From positions 1-64,000 of the forward strand of contig NZ_BJZV01000007.1 in NCBI RefSeq assembly GCF_007992215.1: a stretch of DNA of 64,000 nt, in the 5' to 3' direction. Positions 26,626 to 34,428 of this stretch are shown piece by piece (the stretch's first letter is position 1; each line of letters begins with the position of its first letter). The translations under genes were made by a program, and so were the position numbers. This DNA is from Methylobacterium gnaphalii. GTDB taxonomy: Bacteria > Pseudomonadota > Alphaproteobacteria > Rhizobiales > Beijerinckiaceae. A model generated the notes under the pieces. It did no database searches and was not told the DNA's origin. It saw only the letters and a program-made list of their open reading frames with translations.

Positions 26626-26795
26626 GTATCCTCCCGCCGTCCATCCGTTCAAGGCTCGCGCTGAGCCCTGGCGATCTGATCATAGAGCAGCTTGACGACG
26701 TCGCTGGGCGTCGACCGCGTGCCGAGCAGAAAACCTCGATGCGCTGACCCATGAGGCATCGTCGGTGACCGAAGCGGTTGATGCCCGCTTTTTGC

Positions 26796-27077
26796 TTACA
26801 CGGCCATTCCGAGCGCCTGCAGGTAGAGCTCTAGGATCGCCTCCTGCTCCTGGCGCTCGGAATGATCCTGCTTCCTGATCCGCAGGATCGAGCGCACCGC
26901 CTTGACGTCGAAGCCGCGCCCCTTGAGTTCGGCGAACACCTCCTTGATGTCGCCCTTGATGGCGTCGGCCTCTTCGTTGAGGCGCTCGATGCGCTCGATG
27001 AATTGTTTCAGCTCATCCGCAGCGACGCCTTCGGAGGAAGAAACGTCGGGTGCCCGCTGTGTCGAAGCCGCGCTCAT
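26796..27077 (-). CDS. gapR: GapR-type DNA-binding protein (DUF2312)
   Basis: A 93-residue coiled-coil protein. DELKQFIERIERLNEEADAI, then IKEVFAELKGRGFDVKAVRS and ILRIRKQD are the DUF2312/GapR signature. In Caulobacter GapR clamps overtwisted DNA ahead of polymerases and supports topoisomerases during replication and transcription. The N-terminal 18 residues here are Ser-rich and variable. Confidence 0.92.
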   Translation of the reverse strand: MSAASTQRAPDVSSSEGVAADELKQFIERIERLNEEADAIKGDIKEVFAELKGRGFDVKAVRSILRIRKQDHSERQEQEAILELYLQALGMAV

Positions 27078-27455
27078 CGCTGTATCTCGCCTTGGTGAGC
27101 CCCCGCTCGAATCGGGTCGGGGGCCACTGATGTGGGTCGTTCGCGGGCGCAGGCCCGCGCCTCGCGAAGGCCGCCCGATCCGCTGCGGAAACTCGTCGCA
27201 GCCGGCCGGATGGCCGCGCTCTCGCCCAACGCCATAAGCGCCAGCGTGCCGAGAGTCGACGATCCGTCGGCGGCCAACAGCAGAGGATACGCTGCGCCTG
27301 CCGACCTCCTAGCGGCCGCGACTTACCGTGTCGTGAACACCGGCTCCGGGTGCCCTGCGAAGCCGCACTGATGTGATGACGCGCAACCTTTTTTATGGTC
27401 GCGCTCGCAGTTGACCTCCTCTAGCTTCTACCCCTGGGGCGAAGGAGGATGGCCG
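27078..27455. other. Divergent intergenic region between gapR and the protease gene
   Basis: About 380 bases. A rightward frame at 27132-27371 looks like GC background. Promoters for gapR and the protease are expected here, but no clear boxes are visible. Confidence 0.35.
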
Positions 27456-28250
27456 GTGGCAGCTCATCGGACAGCAAGGCTCGTCACCGCACTGGACCGG
27501 CATGCGCGCCGGCGGATCGCAGCGCTCGGTCTGGCACTGGGCCTCGCCGCCTCCGGTGGATCGTCTCCGGCCTCGGCCATTCAAGGCGGAGCCTCGGCAC
27601 GATCCGGCGACTCCCTGGCGCGGGCGACAGCCGGGATCGGCATCATCACTCAGGCCGACGGTTCACTGCGCCTGTCCCGTTGCTCCGGAGTCCTGATCGC
27701 GCCCGATAAGATCCTCACGGCAGCCCATTGCGTGTCGGGCGCGCCGGTCGGCCTCGTCGTGATCTTCTACAACGGCGCGAATGCGGTGAAGCCGGTCTAC
27801 GCGGCGAGCGTGATCGCGCGCTATAGCCCGGACCGCGGCGTGCTGACCTCCAATGCTGTCCGGGTCCGTCTGGCGGAACTGTCGCTTGATCTCGCGGTGC
27901 TGCAGCTCTCTTCGCCGGTTCACGACCGCCGGCCAATCCCGCTGGCCACTGAGCCGGGACGCGTGCCGGCCTCGCTGGAGATTGCCGGCATTGGGCTATC
28001 GGGGATGACAGGCGGACGCCTGCGCACCTCAGCCCTGAAGCCGCTCGCCACCTCGAATACCGGCCTGATCATCGCGAGGACAGTCGGATCGAGCGCCTGC
28101 TTCGGCGATTCCGGCGGTCCCGTGGTCGGCCGGGACCGGCGCGGCGTCTACGTGGTCGGCGTCGCCAGTGCCGTCCTCTCGCGCGACCCGCCCTGCGGCA
28201 ATTTTCTTGTGGTCGCCCCAGCCGCACAGGTGTTCGCGACAGGCGGATGA
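27456..28250 (+). CDS. Secreted trypsin-like serine protease
   Basis: A 264-residue S1-family protease with a long signal peptide (basic start, then AALGLALGLAASGGSSPASA). The catalytic triad is visible: His in ILTAAHC, Asp in LSLDLAVLQL and Ser in CFGDSGGPVV. GTG 27456 is chosen because GAAGGAGG precedes it by seven bases. It would act in the periplasm or outside. It is the last host gene before the prophage attachment site. Confidence 0.88.
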   Translation: MAAHRTARLVTALDRHARRRIAALGLALGLAASGGSSPASAIQGGASARSGDSLARATAGIGIITQADGSLRLSRCSGVLIAPDKILTAAHCVSGAPVGLVVIFYNGANAVKPVYAASVIARYSPDRGVLTSNAVRVRLAELSLDLAVLQLSSPVHDRRPIPLATEPGRVPASLEIAGIGLSGMTGGRLRTSALKPLATSNTGLIIARTVGSSACFGDSGGPVVGRDRRGVYVVGVASAVLSRDPPCGNFLVVAPAAQVFATGG

Positions 28251-28331
28251 CATCGCAGACCGCGACAGACGACGCCGCACTCAATGCCTAAAGATTGGCG
28301 CCGCACAAAAACGATAAACTTCTAAGGAAGT

Positions 28332-28378
28332 TGGTGAGCGCGCTGGGACTCGAACCCAGGACCTACAGATTAAAAGTT
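28332..28378 (-). pseudogene. 3' fragment of tRNA-Lys, prophage attachment site
   Basis: On the minus strand this reads as the anticodon loop CTTTTAA, the 3' anticodon stem, variable loop, T arm (CCTGGGTTCGAGTCCCAG), acceptor end and CCA of tRNA-Lys(UUU). The bases that should form the 5' anticodon stem (AATAA where ACAGA is needed) do not pair, so the gene is cut at the anticodon loop. A 3'-half tRNA copy of this size is the normal leftover of site-specific integration, with the rebuilt complete tRNA at the other end of the element. Orientation puts the element to the right and host DNA to the left. Confidence 0.85.
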
Positions 28379-28416
28379 ATTGAGCGATCAGATAAACGCA
28401 ACAAAATCAATGTCGT

Positions 28417-28481
28417 CTGTGTCCAAGGACCAAGACCGGAGCGCGCGTCTGCGGGCATCAGAAGGCGGGGTTTGGACACAG
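28417..28481. repeat. 10-bp inverted repeat next to the attachment site
   Basis: CTGTGTCCAA (28417-28426) and TTGGACACAG (28472-28481) are perfect inverted copies 45 bases apart, starting 39 bases inside the element. They could be arm sites for the integrase or an excisionase, or a long hairpin. Confidence 0.45.
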
Positions 28482-28551
28482 CTTCGAGGTCCCCGGGCAG
28501 CCGTCCAATCTGGGCCATTTTCAACGGATCGGTTGCCGCATAGCCTACGGC

Positions 28552-28764
28552 ATGGCCGATTCCTCAACAGGCTCGGAAGCCGAACTCGCCGCTGTCGTCG
28601 CCTGGCTCAAGCAACACAACGGCGAAACGGATTCCGCTTGGATCGACCGCCTGCGCAACGTGTTCGATACCGAGCGTGAAGGAATGCCGCCCGTAAGCCA
28701 GCTCTCCGAAAAGACCATCGAGCAGATATGGGCGCGGCATCTGCGAAGCGTGAAGCCGCGGTGA
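28552..28764 (+). CDS. Small hypothetical protein
   Basis: A 70-residue soluble helical protein (ELAAVVAWLKQHNGETDSAW, then SEKTIEQIWARHLRSVKPR). It is the first frame inside the attachment site. Unrecognised; the ribosome binding site is weak. Confidence 0.5.
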   Translation: MADSSTGSEAELAAVVAWLKQHNGETDSAWIDRLRNVFDTEREGMPPVSQLSEKTIEQIWARHLRSVKPR

Positions 28765-28767
28765 CCC

Positions 28768-28944
28768 TCACTCTTCCGTGACCCGCTCGATCAGCCGCCC
28801 GTTCTGCTGCTGCTTCTCGTGCCAGCCGCACAGCCCGCTCTCGTTTGCGTCTCTGGCGCAGCGTCTTCGGATCTTGGTCGGCGCGCCGTCAGCGGTCCTG
28901 GCTTTTTTCTTCGTGAGGGCTTGGCAGCGGGCAGGCTGGTTCAT
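28768..28944 (-). CDS. 58-residue Cys/His-rich small phage protein
   Basis: ATG 28944 to TGA 28770-28768. The protein starts MNQPARCQALTKKK and ends after CARDANESGLCGWHEKQQQ. The order Cys...Cys...Cys...His resembles the small zinc-binding phage proteins with a CxA-[ST]-K-x...C...LCxxH pattern, so it may bind zinc. It overlaps nothing on the other strand except a shadow frame. No good ribosome binding site is visible. Confidence 0.5.
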   Translation of the reverse strand: MNQPARCQALTKKKARTADGAPTKIRRRCARDANESGLCGWHEKQQQNGRLIERVTEE

Positions 28945-28998
28945 GGCGGGGATTTAGGGCGCGGGCTTTGACGGCGGCAGTAGAAGGCGGAGGGTTAG

Positions 28999-29187
28999 GT
29001 GTCCGGCTTCCGGGACGATGTTGAGGAAGCGATCGAGCGGGCAGAGCGCGTCTTGGTGCTCATCTATCCGAGCTTCAGCAAGGTCCGGTCGGTTGCGACC
29101 ACGGAGGATGAGGGGAGCAAGTTGTCTGGGGCTGCGGTACTGGCACTGGTGCAGGCACGGACGTGCTACGTGAGCCGCTCGGCGTGA
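28999..29187 (+). CDS. Small hypothetical protein, first of an accessory trio
   Basis: A 62-residue protein from GTG 28999 with GGAGGG upstream. It is acidic then hydrophobic (EEAIERAERVLVLIYPSFSK). Its stop is followed directly by the ATG of the membrane protein gene, suggesting one transcript. Unrecognised. Confidence 0.5.
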   Translation: MSGFRDDVEEAIERAERVLVLIYPSFSKVRSVATTEDEGSKLSGAAVLALVQARTCYVSRSA

Positions 29188-29817
29188 ATGCAAAAGGTCA
29201 GCAATCCAAAAGGAACAAGGGCAGTGACCGAAGGCGATACCAACAACCGATCAAATGTCCTTGAAGATAACATCCACTTCAAAAATCTCGCAGCATACAC
29301 GAAACTTAGAAAGGATATCAGCGAGGTATTTCATGCCAAAACCGCAGACGCACAGAAGTTGTCGACGGAATTCAGTAAACTGATTATTACAAATTTGCAG
29401 TTTATCAATGCAGGAGGATTGCTTGCGGTCCCCAGTCTGTCGACGAGCTTTCTCGGCCTATCTCAGCTGCAGCACTGTGAAAAAATGCTGTATCTCGGCT
29501 TGCCGATGGCAATATTCACTATCGGGTTACTCAGTGCATCGCTTTCGGCGCTGTTTACGTACTTTAACTACCAAGCTGTTGCACAGAACAATATGTATAT
29601 TGCTGCCGAAGCTCTGCATGTTGTAGACGAAGCGCTACCGAACATGCCGCCCGAAATTCGTGCGTCTAATGAACTGACGAAACGAGAAGTTTCTTCGAAA
29701 CAGGCCATCTCTCAACGTTCAATACGCCGAAACTACTACTGTGCTTTCATCGCGGGGTGGACGTCGATTGGATCGTTTATTGCCTCCTGTATTCTCTTGG
29801 CGGCGTTCTCTAGATAA
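29188..29817 (+). CDS. Prophage accessory membrane protein
   Basis: A 209-residue protein, visibly less GC-rich than its surroundings. A soluble N-terminal 65 residues with a probable helix (AYTKLRKDISEVFHAKTADA) is followed by hydrophobic segments near 72-90, 106-128 and 184-206, so three membrane passes. The layout (short cytoplasmic sensor helix plus membrane helices) recalls effectors of abortive-infection modules, but no named family is recognised. ATG 29188 touches the previous stop; GTG 29224 is a possible later start. It is followed 18 bases later by the ParB-like gene. Confidence 0.7.
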   Translation: MQKVSNPKGTRAVTEGDTNNRSNVLEDNIHFKNLAAYTKLRKDISEVFHAKTADAQKLSTEFSKLIITNLQFINAGGLLAVPSLSTSFLGLSQLQHCEKMLYLGLPMAIFTIGLLSASLSALFTYFNYQAVAQNNMYIAAEALHVVDEALPNMPPEIRASNELTKREVSSKQAISQRSIRRNYYCAFIAGWTSIGSFIASCILLAAFSR

Positions 29818-29835
29818 ATAAGAAACAGATCGCCA

Positions 29836-30237
29836 ATGCGCTTCCCGATGCCTAACCATCCATTTGATTTCGAAATACCGGATGATTGGCTCAGCGGTCT
29901 CTCGCTCCCTACTACTGTTGTTCCAGCATTAGCATTCCTTCCATCATCGCAAAGCACAGCTATCCCGCTTATTGATATTGAGCCCCCTCGGCGCGTGCCG
30001 TGGGTCGAATTAGACTGGCGAGGATTTAACCGAGTGCGATTCGTCCGAGTCCTAACAAGGATGATCTCGCGACAGGCAATCGACCCGGTGCAGGTCATAA
30101 AAGTCCTGCGGCCGGAGTTTCCGCCCTACCCATACGAATATCGAATCTGCAACGGATACCACCGCTACTTTGCATCCATTGTTGCGGGATTTGACTGTCT
30201 TTCTTGCAAGGTCGTTGAGTTCTGCGACGTCGAATAG
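29836..30237 (+). CDS. ParB-N-like domain protein, prophage cargo
   Basis: A 133-residue protein. The C-terminal 80 residues look like a ParB/Srx-type fold: IPLIDIEPPRR, then FVRVLTRMISRQAIDPVQVI and YRICNGYHRYFASIVAGFD, matching the ParB-N pattern of a PV/PI strand then DG-x-HR-x-x-A. There is no HTH, so it is not a plasmid ParB. Stand-alone domains of this type act as CTPases, nucleases or protein modifiers. The gene is AT-rich like its upstream partner and convergent with umuC. Confidence 0.65.
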   Translation: MRFPMPNHPFDFEIPDDWLSGLSLPTTVVPALAFLPSSQSTAIPLIDIEPPRRVPWVELDWRGFNRVRFVRVLTRMISRQAIDPVQVIKVLRPEFPPYPYEYRICNGYHRYFASIVAGFDCLSCKVVEFCDVE

Positions 30238-30262
30238 GGATGACCACAGGTTTGGCGCGCTT

Positions 30263-31555
30263 TCAGGCCAGTGCGACGGGTAATTCGTCAATCCGCGTTG
30301 TGTAGCGCGGCGTCCGCATCTCGAACTTCGTCGACCAGCCGGCCCGGGCCCGCTCCAAGCCAGCCCGGGCCGGAACAACGGCGCCGCGGCCGAAGCGGGC
30401 GTTGCAGGCATCCATCGCCGCCATCACAGCGGCGCCGTGCTCGCGATCGAGCTGACCGATCAGAGCGCGCTGGCTCGCCGCCAGCGGCACGAGGTCAACG
30501 GTGATGACGCCAGCCTTGCTGTATCGCCAGGGCGGGTCGCCCTGCGGACGCCAGGTCCGCGCGACGCCGTGCAGCGCCGCCTTGATCAGGACCATGCTGT
30601 CGTTCGAGGCTTCCGGCAGCGTCACCACCGTCGAGACCGAGCGCTGCGGACTGTCCCGGTCGTGCTCCGAGGTGTGGAAAAAAACGGTCACGTGGTCCGT
30701 GCCGAGGCCCTCACGCCGCAGCTTCTCGCCGAGGCGCGTCGCATGGGCGGCGACCGCTTGCTCCAGGCTCTCGCGGTCCTCGATGCGGCTGCTGAACGAG
30801 CGTGTCACCGCGCAGCCCTTACGTTGGGCCGGCACCTGTTCAAGCGAGAGACACGACAGCCCGCGCAGCTCGTGGATCATGCGCTCGCCGACCACGGTCA
30901 GCGCCTTGCGTACCGGACGCGGGTCGAGGTCGCGGAGATCCGCGACGGAGTCGACGCCCATCGCTTCGAGCTTCGCCAGCGAGGCGCGGCCGACGCCCCA
31001 GAGCTCGCCGACATGGATGCGCGGCAGCCAGAAGTCGTAGACTTGTCGGTCGGTGAGATCGCAGACCCCGCCGAGTTCGGCGACCGACTTGGCAATGTGA
31101 TTGGCGAGCTTCGCCAGCGTCTTCGTCGGGCCGATGCCGACGCAGGTCGGAATGCCCGTCCAGGCGCGGACTGTCGCGCGGATGTCACGGGCCAGGGACT
31201 GCCGATCGCGCTCGAGCACGTCGGACAGATCCAGGAAGCTCTCGTCGATCGAGTAGACCTCGACGCGCGGCGCGGCGCTCCGATAGATCGCGTTGATGCG
31301 CGCCGACATGTCTCCGTAGAGGGTGTAGTTCGACGAGAACACGCGCACGCCCTGCGCGCGGCAGAGATCGCGGATTTTGAAGTAGGGGTCGCCCATCTTG
31401 ATCCCGAGCGCCTTGGCCTCGGGAGTGCGGGCGATCGCGCATCCATCGTTATTGCTCAGCACGATCACCGGCACGCCGGCGAGCTTGCCGTCGAAGACCC
31501 GTTCGCAGGAACAATAGAAGCTGTTGCCGTCGATCAGCGCGATCGCGCGGCTCAC
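30263..31555 (-). CDS. umuC: Y-family DNA polymerase V catalytic subunit
   Basis: A 430-residue Umu[21 protein letters not shown] carries the first catalytic Asp, [11 protein letters not shown] the Asp-Glu pair, and [19 protein letters not shown] and [15 protein letters not shown] follow in palm and thumb. The C-terminal little-finger region continues normally, so the protein is full length. With processed UmuD it replicates past DNA lesions with errors. It overlaps umuD by four bases. Its place at the left end of the prophage, among non-structural genes, marks it as prophage-borne SOS cargo. Confidence 0.95.
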   Translation of the reverse strand: MSRAIALIDGNSFYCSCERVFDGKLAGVPVIVLSNNDGCAIARTPEAKALGIKMGDPYFKIRDLCRAQGVRVFSSNYTLYGDMSARINAIYRSAAPRVEVYSIDESFLDLSDVLERDRQSLARDIRATVRAWTGIPTCVGIGPTKTLAKLANHIAKSVAELGGVCDLTDRQVYDFWLPRIHVGELWGVGRASLAKLEAMGVDSVADLRDLDPRPVRKALTVVGERMIHELRGLSCLSLEQVPAQRKGCAVTRSFSSRIEDRESLEQAVAAHATRLGEKLRREGLGTDHVTVFFHTSEHDRDSPQRSVSTVVTLPEASNDSMVLIKAALHGVARTWRPQGDPPWRYSKAGVITVDLVPLAASQRALIGQLDREHGAAVMAAMDACNARFGRGAVVPARAGLERARAGWSTKFEMRTPRYTTRIDELPVALA

Positions 31556-32007
31556 CGACGGCCCCGGGCGAGTGGCCGCAGCAGGCGCAGCGCAGTCGTG
31601 ACCACACCCCAGACCGCGGCCTCGCCGATGTCCTCGATTGCCGTCGCTGGCAGATCAGGATTGTCGAAGGCGAGGACCGCCCGGTTGCCGTCGAGCTTGT
31701 AGCGCTTCAGCGACGAGACGCCGTCGATGATGGCCAGCACGATATCGTCGTGAGCGGGCTCGACGCTTCGGTCGACCACGACGATGTCGCCGTCGTGGAT
31801 GCCGACACCGATCACGCTATTGCCGGATACCCGCCAGAGGAAGGTCGCCGGCGGATTCGGGACGAGCCATCGCGGCAGGCCGAGCGCCTCCTCCAGGAAG
31901 TCGTCGGCGGGGGAGGGGAACCCGGCGCAGACAGCCGGCCCCATGAAAGGCACATCGACGCTGCCGCGGCGGCCCAAAGGTAGGTCGTCGAGGCTGACGA
32001 TGTGCAC
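31552..32007 (-). CDS. umuD: UmuD-type S24 self-cleaving protein
   Basis: A 151-residue UmuD from GTG 32007 (GGAGA seven bases upstream). The cleavage site is CAG in [11 protein letters not shown] (Ala28-Gly29). Ser64 in [14 protein letters not shown] and Lys101 in SSLKRY form the catalytic dyad, spaced 37 residues as in E. coli UmuD. RecA-stimulated self-cleavage yields the active subunit for UmuC. A longer in-frame start at 32073 would add 22 residues lacking family sequence. No clear LexA box was found upstream. Confidence 0.93.
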   Translation of the reverse strand: MHIVSLDDLPLGRRGSVDVPFMGPAVCAGFPSPADDFLEEALGLPRWLVPNPPATFLWRVSGNSVIGVGIHDGDIVVVDRSVEPAHDDIVLAIIDGVSSLKRYKLDGNRAVLAFDNPDLPATAIEDIGEAAVWGVVTTALRLLRPLARGRR

Positions 32008-32075
32008 CGATATGTCTCCGAGTGAAGTGGTAGAGCCTGCTGAACGTTGCAGGCGGCCGGACGCGCGAGGCACCG

Positions 32076-32315
32076 CTAGTTCGGATCACTGGGCTCACCG
32101 GAGCCGATGGTCCTGAGTCGATCGCAACCGGCCTGCGTGAGGAACCATGCAGTCTCGCCGCCAGCGAGGATGCTCGGCCTCACCTCGACGTAGCCGTACA
32201 CGACGAGCATTGGCACGACGCGCGGGTAGGCCTTGCGACGAAGCCCGGCTGGATTCACCTTCAGCGCGCGAAGGGCACTGATCTGCCGCCGCTTGAGCGG
32301 CGGCCCGCCCGTCAC
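32076..32315 (-). CDS. Small phage hypothetical, winged-helix-like
   Basis: A 79-residue protein (KRRQISALRALKVNPAGLRR, then ETAWFLTQAGCDRLRTIG). The helix-helix-strand layout resembles a small winged helix, so a regulatory role is possible. Its ATG overlaps the upstream gene's stop by four bases. It precedes umuD on the same strand. Confidence 0.6.
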   Translation of the reverse strand: MTGGPPLKRRQISALRALKVNPAGLRRKAYPRVVPMLVVYGYVEVRPSILAGGETAWFLTQAGCDRLRTIGSGEPSDPN

Positions 32316-32515
32316 TGCTCGGCGGACGAGCCGCGGGTGTAGCCGCGCGAGACGAACCGCGACTTCCGGTTCAAGCGCCGCTCGACCTCACAGAGATCTG
32401 CGAGGGCATCGCGCACGACGAGCCGCAGCGCGACCGCCGGATTGCCATCGGCTCGCACCAGATAGCTGTCGATAATCGCGTCAGCTTCAGTGATTTCCTC
32501 TGCGGCCACTCCCAT
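32312..32515 (-). CDS. Small phage hypothetical protein
   Basis: A 67-residue protein (EITEADAIIDSYLVRADGNP, then AVALRLVVRDALADLCEVER). It resembles short helical proteins common in alphaproteobacterial prophages; function unknown. It overlaps the next gene by four bases and may lead the operon ending in umuC. Confidence 0.6.
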   Translation of the reverse strand: MGVAAEEITEADAIIDSYLVRADGNPAVALRLVVRDALADLCEVERRLNRKSRFVSRGYTRGSSAEQ

Positions 32516-32614
32516 CGTCCCGACTCCCCTGCTAAGAACAGAAAGAGAACAAACAGACCTGGCGGCTTCGGGTCAAGGCGACCTTTTGGGGCCTGTGGAA
32601 AGCGGGGACGAACC

Positions 32615-32866
32615 ATGGCGATCAAGACCACGCACCTTGTGCAGAGCTTCATCATCAAGCGCAAAAAGCTGATCCCCGGCGACCGCGAGGTGTCGCCGAC
32701 TGAGAGCGGTGCGCTCAAGCGTGCCGAGGCGATGGCAAAGCGAATCCCCGGCACGGCCGCGATCCGCGTGATGGCCGACGACGAGACCGGCGAGTTGGAG
32801 AGCGTGTCGATCCTCGGTCAGTTTGGCGAGGTACCTGACGATTTTGCCGAGCAGCTGCAGGGATGA
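32615..32866 (+). CDS. Small phage hypothetical protein
   Basis: An 83-residue protein (TTHLVQSFIIKRKKLIPGDR, SALKRAEAMA then IRVMADDETGELESVSILGQ). The beta-helix-beta layout is typical of small phage accessory proteins. Its stop overlaps the thermonuclease start, so they are co-translated. Unrecognised. Confidence 0.65.
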   Translation: MAIKTTHLVQSFIIKRKKLIPGDREVSPTESGALKRAEAMAKRIPGTAAIRVMADDETGELESVSILGQFGEVPDDFAEQLQG

Positions 32867-33546
32867 TGCGCTTCGTAGCAATCTTCCTGGCTGCAGCAGT
32901 TGCTGCGGGAGGATCAGCAGCTGTTGAACCGATCATGGGTCGTGCCTCGGTCATCGATGGAGACACGATCGAAATCCGCGGCACCCGCTTCCGCCTTCAG
33001 GGCGTCGACACGCCGGAAAGCGCGCAGCTCTGCAAGGACGCGTTCGGGCGAGATTATCGATGCGGTCAAACCGCAGCGCTCGCGCTTGCGGACAAGATTG
33101 GCCAGGGCAACGTGTCCTGCGCGCCGATCACTACGGACCGCTACGGTCGCACCGTTGCGGTCTGCTTCCTCGGCCAGCTCGACCTGAACCGGTGGCTTGT
33201 CGAGCAAGGGTTCGGCATGGCGTACCGGAAGTACTCGACGGCTTACGTGCCGCAGGAAGAGGAAGCCAAGGCCGCCAAGCGCGGGATCTGGCAGGGCGCT
33301 TTCACGCCGCCGTGGGACTGGCGGAAAGGTGATCGCATCGGACCAGAGGGCTTGGTCGTCCGTCCGGAGCACAAGACTGGCGCCTGCGATATCAAGGGCA
33401 ACATCAGCCGAAAAGGTGATCGCATCTACCACCTGCCCGGGACACGCGCCTACGAGAAGACGGTGATCGACGTAAGCCACGGCGAGCGCATGTTCTGCTC
33501 GGAAGCTGAAGCTCAATCTGCAGGTTGGCGGCGAGCCCGTCGATAA
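32863..33546 (+). CDS. Exported thermonuclease (SNase) family protein
   Basis: A 227-residue protein with a signal peptide (MMRFVAIFLAAAVAAGGSAA). The staphylococcal-nuclease-like domain spans about residues 25-145: ASVIDGDTIEIRGTRFRLQG, VDTPES, then TTDRYGRTVAVCFL and LVEQGFGMAYRKY. The catalytic Asp, Arg and Glu positions of the family appear present. The C-terminal 70 residues with Cys and His (GACDIKGNISRKGDRIYHLP) are a common extension. It would cut DNA in the periplasm or outside. Confidence 0.88.
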   Translation: MMRFVAIFLAAAVAAGGSAAVEPIMGRASVIDGDTIEIRGTRFRLQGVDTPESAQLCKDAFGRDYRCGQTAALALADKIGQGNVSCAPITTDRYGRTVAVCFLGQLDLNRWLVEQGFGMAYRKYSTAYVPQEEEAKAAKRGIWQGAFTPPWDWRKGDRIGPEGLVVRPEHKTGACDIKGNISRKGDRIYHLPGTRAYEKTVIDVSHGERMFCSEAEAQSAGWRRARR

Positions 33547-33560
33547 CTTGGAGCATTCCG

Positions 33561-33785
33561 ATGAACGACCTCGTCAAGAACCTGAAGAGCTGGTGCGAGG
33601 ATCAGCGCCAGATCATGGCCCGCTCAGTGGAAATGATGGAGCAAGGCATCCTGCGGACCGGTGAGCGTCGCGACAACGGCGAGCTTAAAGACACCACGCA
33701 ACAGTCGCTGGCAGACAACCGCAGGTCGATCGCCGAGCTCGATGATCTTCTAAGGCAGATCGACGAGGATCATCCGGCCTCCTGA
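33561..33785 (+). CDS. Small helical phage protein
   Basis: A 74-residue charged coiled-coil-like protein (RSVEMMEQGILRTGERRDNG, then SIAELDDLLRQIDEDHPAS). ATG 33561 has GGAG seven bases upstream. It follows the thermonuclease in the same direction and ends just before a hairpin shared with the leftward lysis genes. Unrecognised. Confidence 0.6.
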   Translation: MNDLVKNLKSWCEDQRQIMARSVEMMEQGILRTGERRDNGELKDTTQQSLADNRRSIAELDDLLRQIDEDHPAS

Positions 33786-33795
33786 AACGCAAAAA

Positions 33796-33828
33796 GCGCC
33801 CGCCACCCCGGGGAGGGGCAGCGGGCGC
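33796..33828 (-). terminator. Terminator of the lysis operon
   Basis: An 8-bp perfect stem (33796-33803 with 33821-33828) followed on the minus strand by five T: a classic intrinsic terminator. It may also stop rightward transcription of the thermonuclease unit. Confidence 0.85.
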
Positions 33829-33912
33829 GGATCGCGTCGGCAGAGCGAGAACCTGGACTTACGGCGACGGCCGGTTCCAGCTCGCGACGCGAGGGTGTTG
33901 GCGGACGTCAGA

Positions 33913-34338
33913 TCAGGGTTGGCGCAGTTTCTCGATGCGCGAGCGAAGCGAGGTGGCCTCCGCGTCGAGTACCGAAAGTTCGTCGTTGATCTCGGCCGAA
34001 CGGCGATCGAGCGTGGCCCGGCTGGCGACGTCGGCTTTGGCGATGAGGCTAGCGGTAGCTCGGCTCTCGTAGCGCAGGCGCGCTTTCTGCTGGACGACGG
34101 ATGAGAGCTGCAGGTCGAGTGTCGTCGCCGTAAGGCCCTCGATCCTCTTGGCCGTTGAGGCATTCGAATCGTCGATCGACTTCTGCACCGCGGTGATCTT
34201 CCCTTCGACGAAGGTCTGCGTCGCCGGCAGCGGGCCGCCCCAGGCGACGTATGCAGCGATCACCGCGCCGCCGCCGGTGAGCATGGCGGAGCCGTTCTTC
34301 ACGTACTCGACGACGAGCGCGACAGCTGGATTGATCAT
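33913..34338 (-). CDS. Membrane-anchored coiled-coil protein, possible inner-membrane spanin
   Basis: A 141-residue protein with one N-terminal membrane segment (SAMLTGGGAVIAAYVAWG) and a long helical periplasmic part (EGKITAVQKSIDDSNASTAK, then RSAEINDELSVLDAEATSLR). This layout fits an i-spanin (Rz-like) or another lysis accessory. I saw no overlapping Rz1-type lipoprotein frame. It is the last gene of the lysis unit. Confidence 0.6.
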   Translation of the reverse strand: MINPAVALVVEYVKNGSAMLTGGGAVIAAYVAWGGPLPATQTFVEGKITAVQKSIDDSNASTAKRIEGLTATTLDLQLSSVVQQKARLRYESRATASLIAKADVASRATLDRRSAEINDELSVLDAEATSLRSRIEKLRQP

Positions 34339-34389
34339 GATGGCCCCCAGGCCGAGGAGCGCCGGTTTTCCGGTCGCTCGAGAACGAAA

Positions 34390-34414
34390 AGGCCCGCGAA
34401 ACTTTCACGGGCCT
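34390..34414 (-). terminator. Hairpin after the holin-like gene
   Basis: A 7-bp stem (34390-34396 with 34408-34414), 11-base loop, followed on the minus strand by four T counting the stem's last base. It lies between the holin-like and spanin-like genes and may lower expression of the latter. Confidence 0.65.
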
Positions 34415-34428
34415 AAAGCGTGACGGCA

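Noticed and set aside
28295..28543. Plus-strand frame reading ALGLEPRTYRL through the tRNA-Lys fragment
   Set aside because: This peptide is the usual false translation of a tRNA 3' end.
32008..32100. Possible LexA box upstream of umuD
   Set aside because: A GTTC half site occurs, but no second half site at the GTTC-N7-GTTC distance was found.
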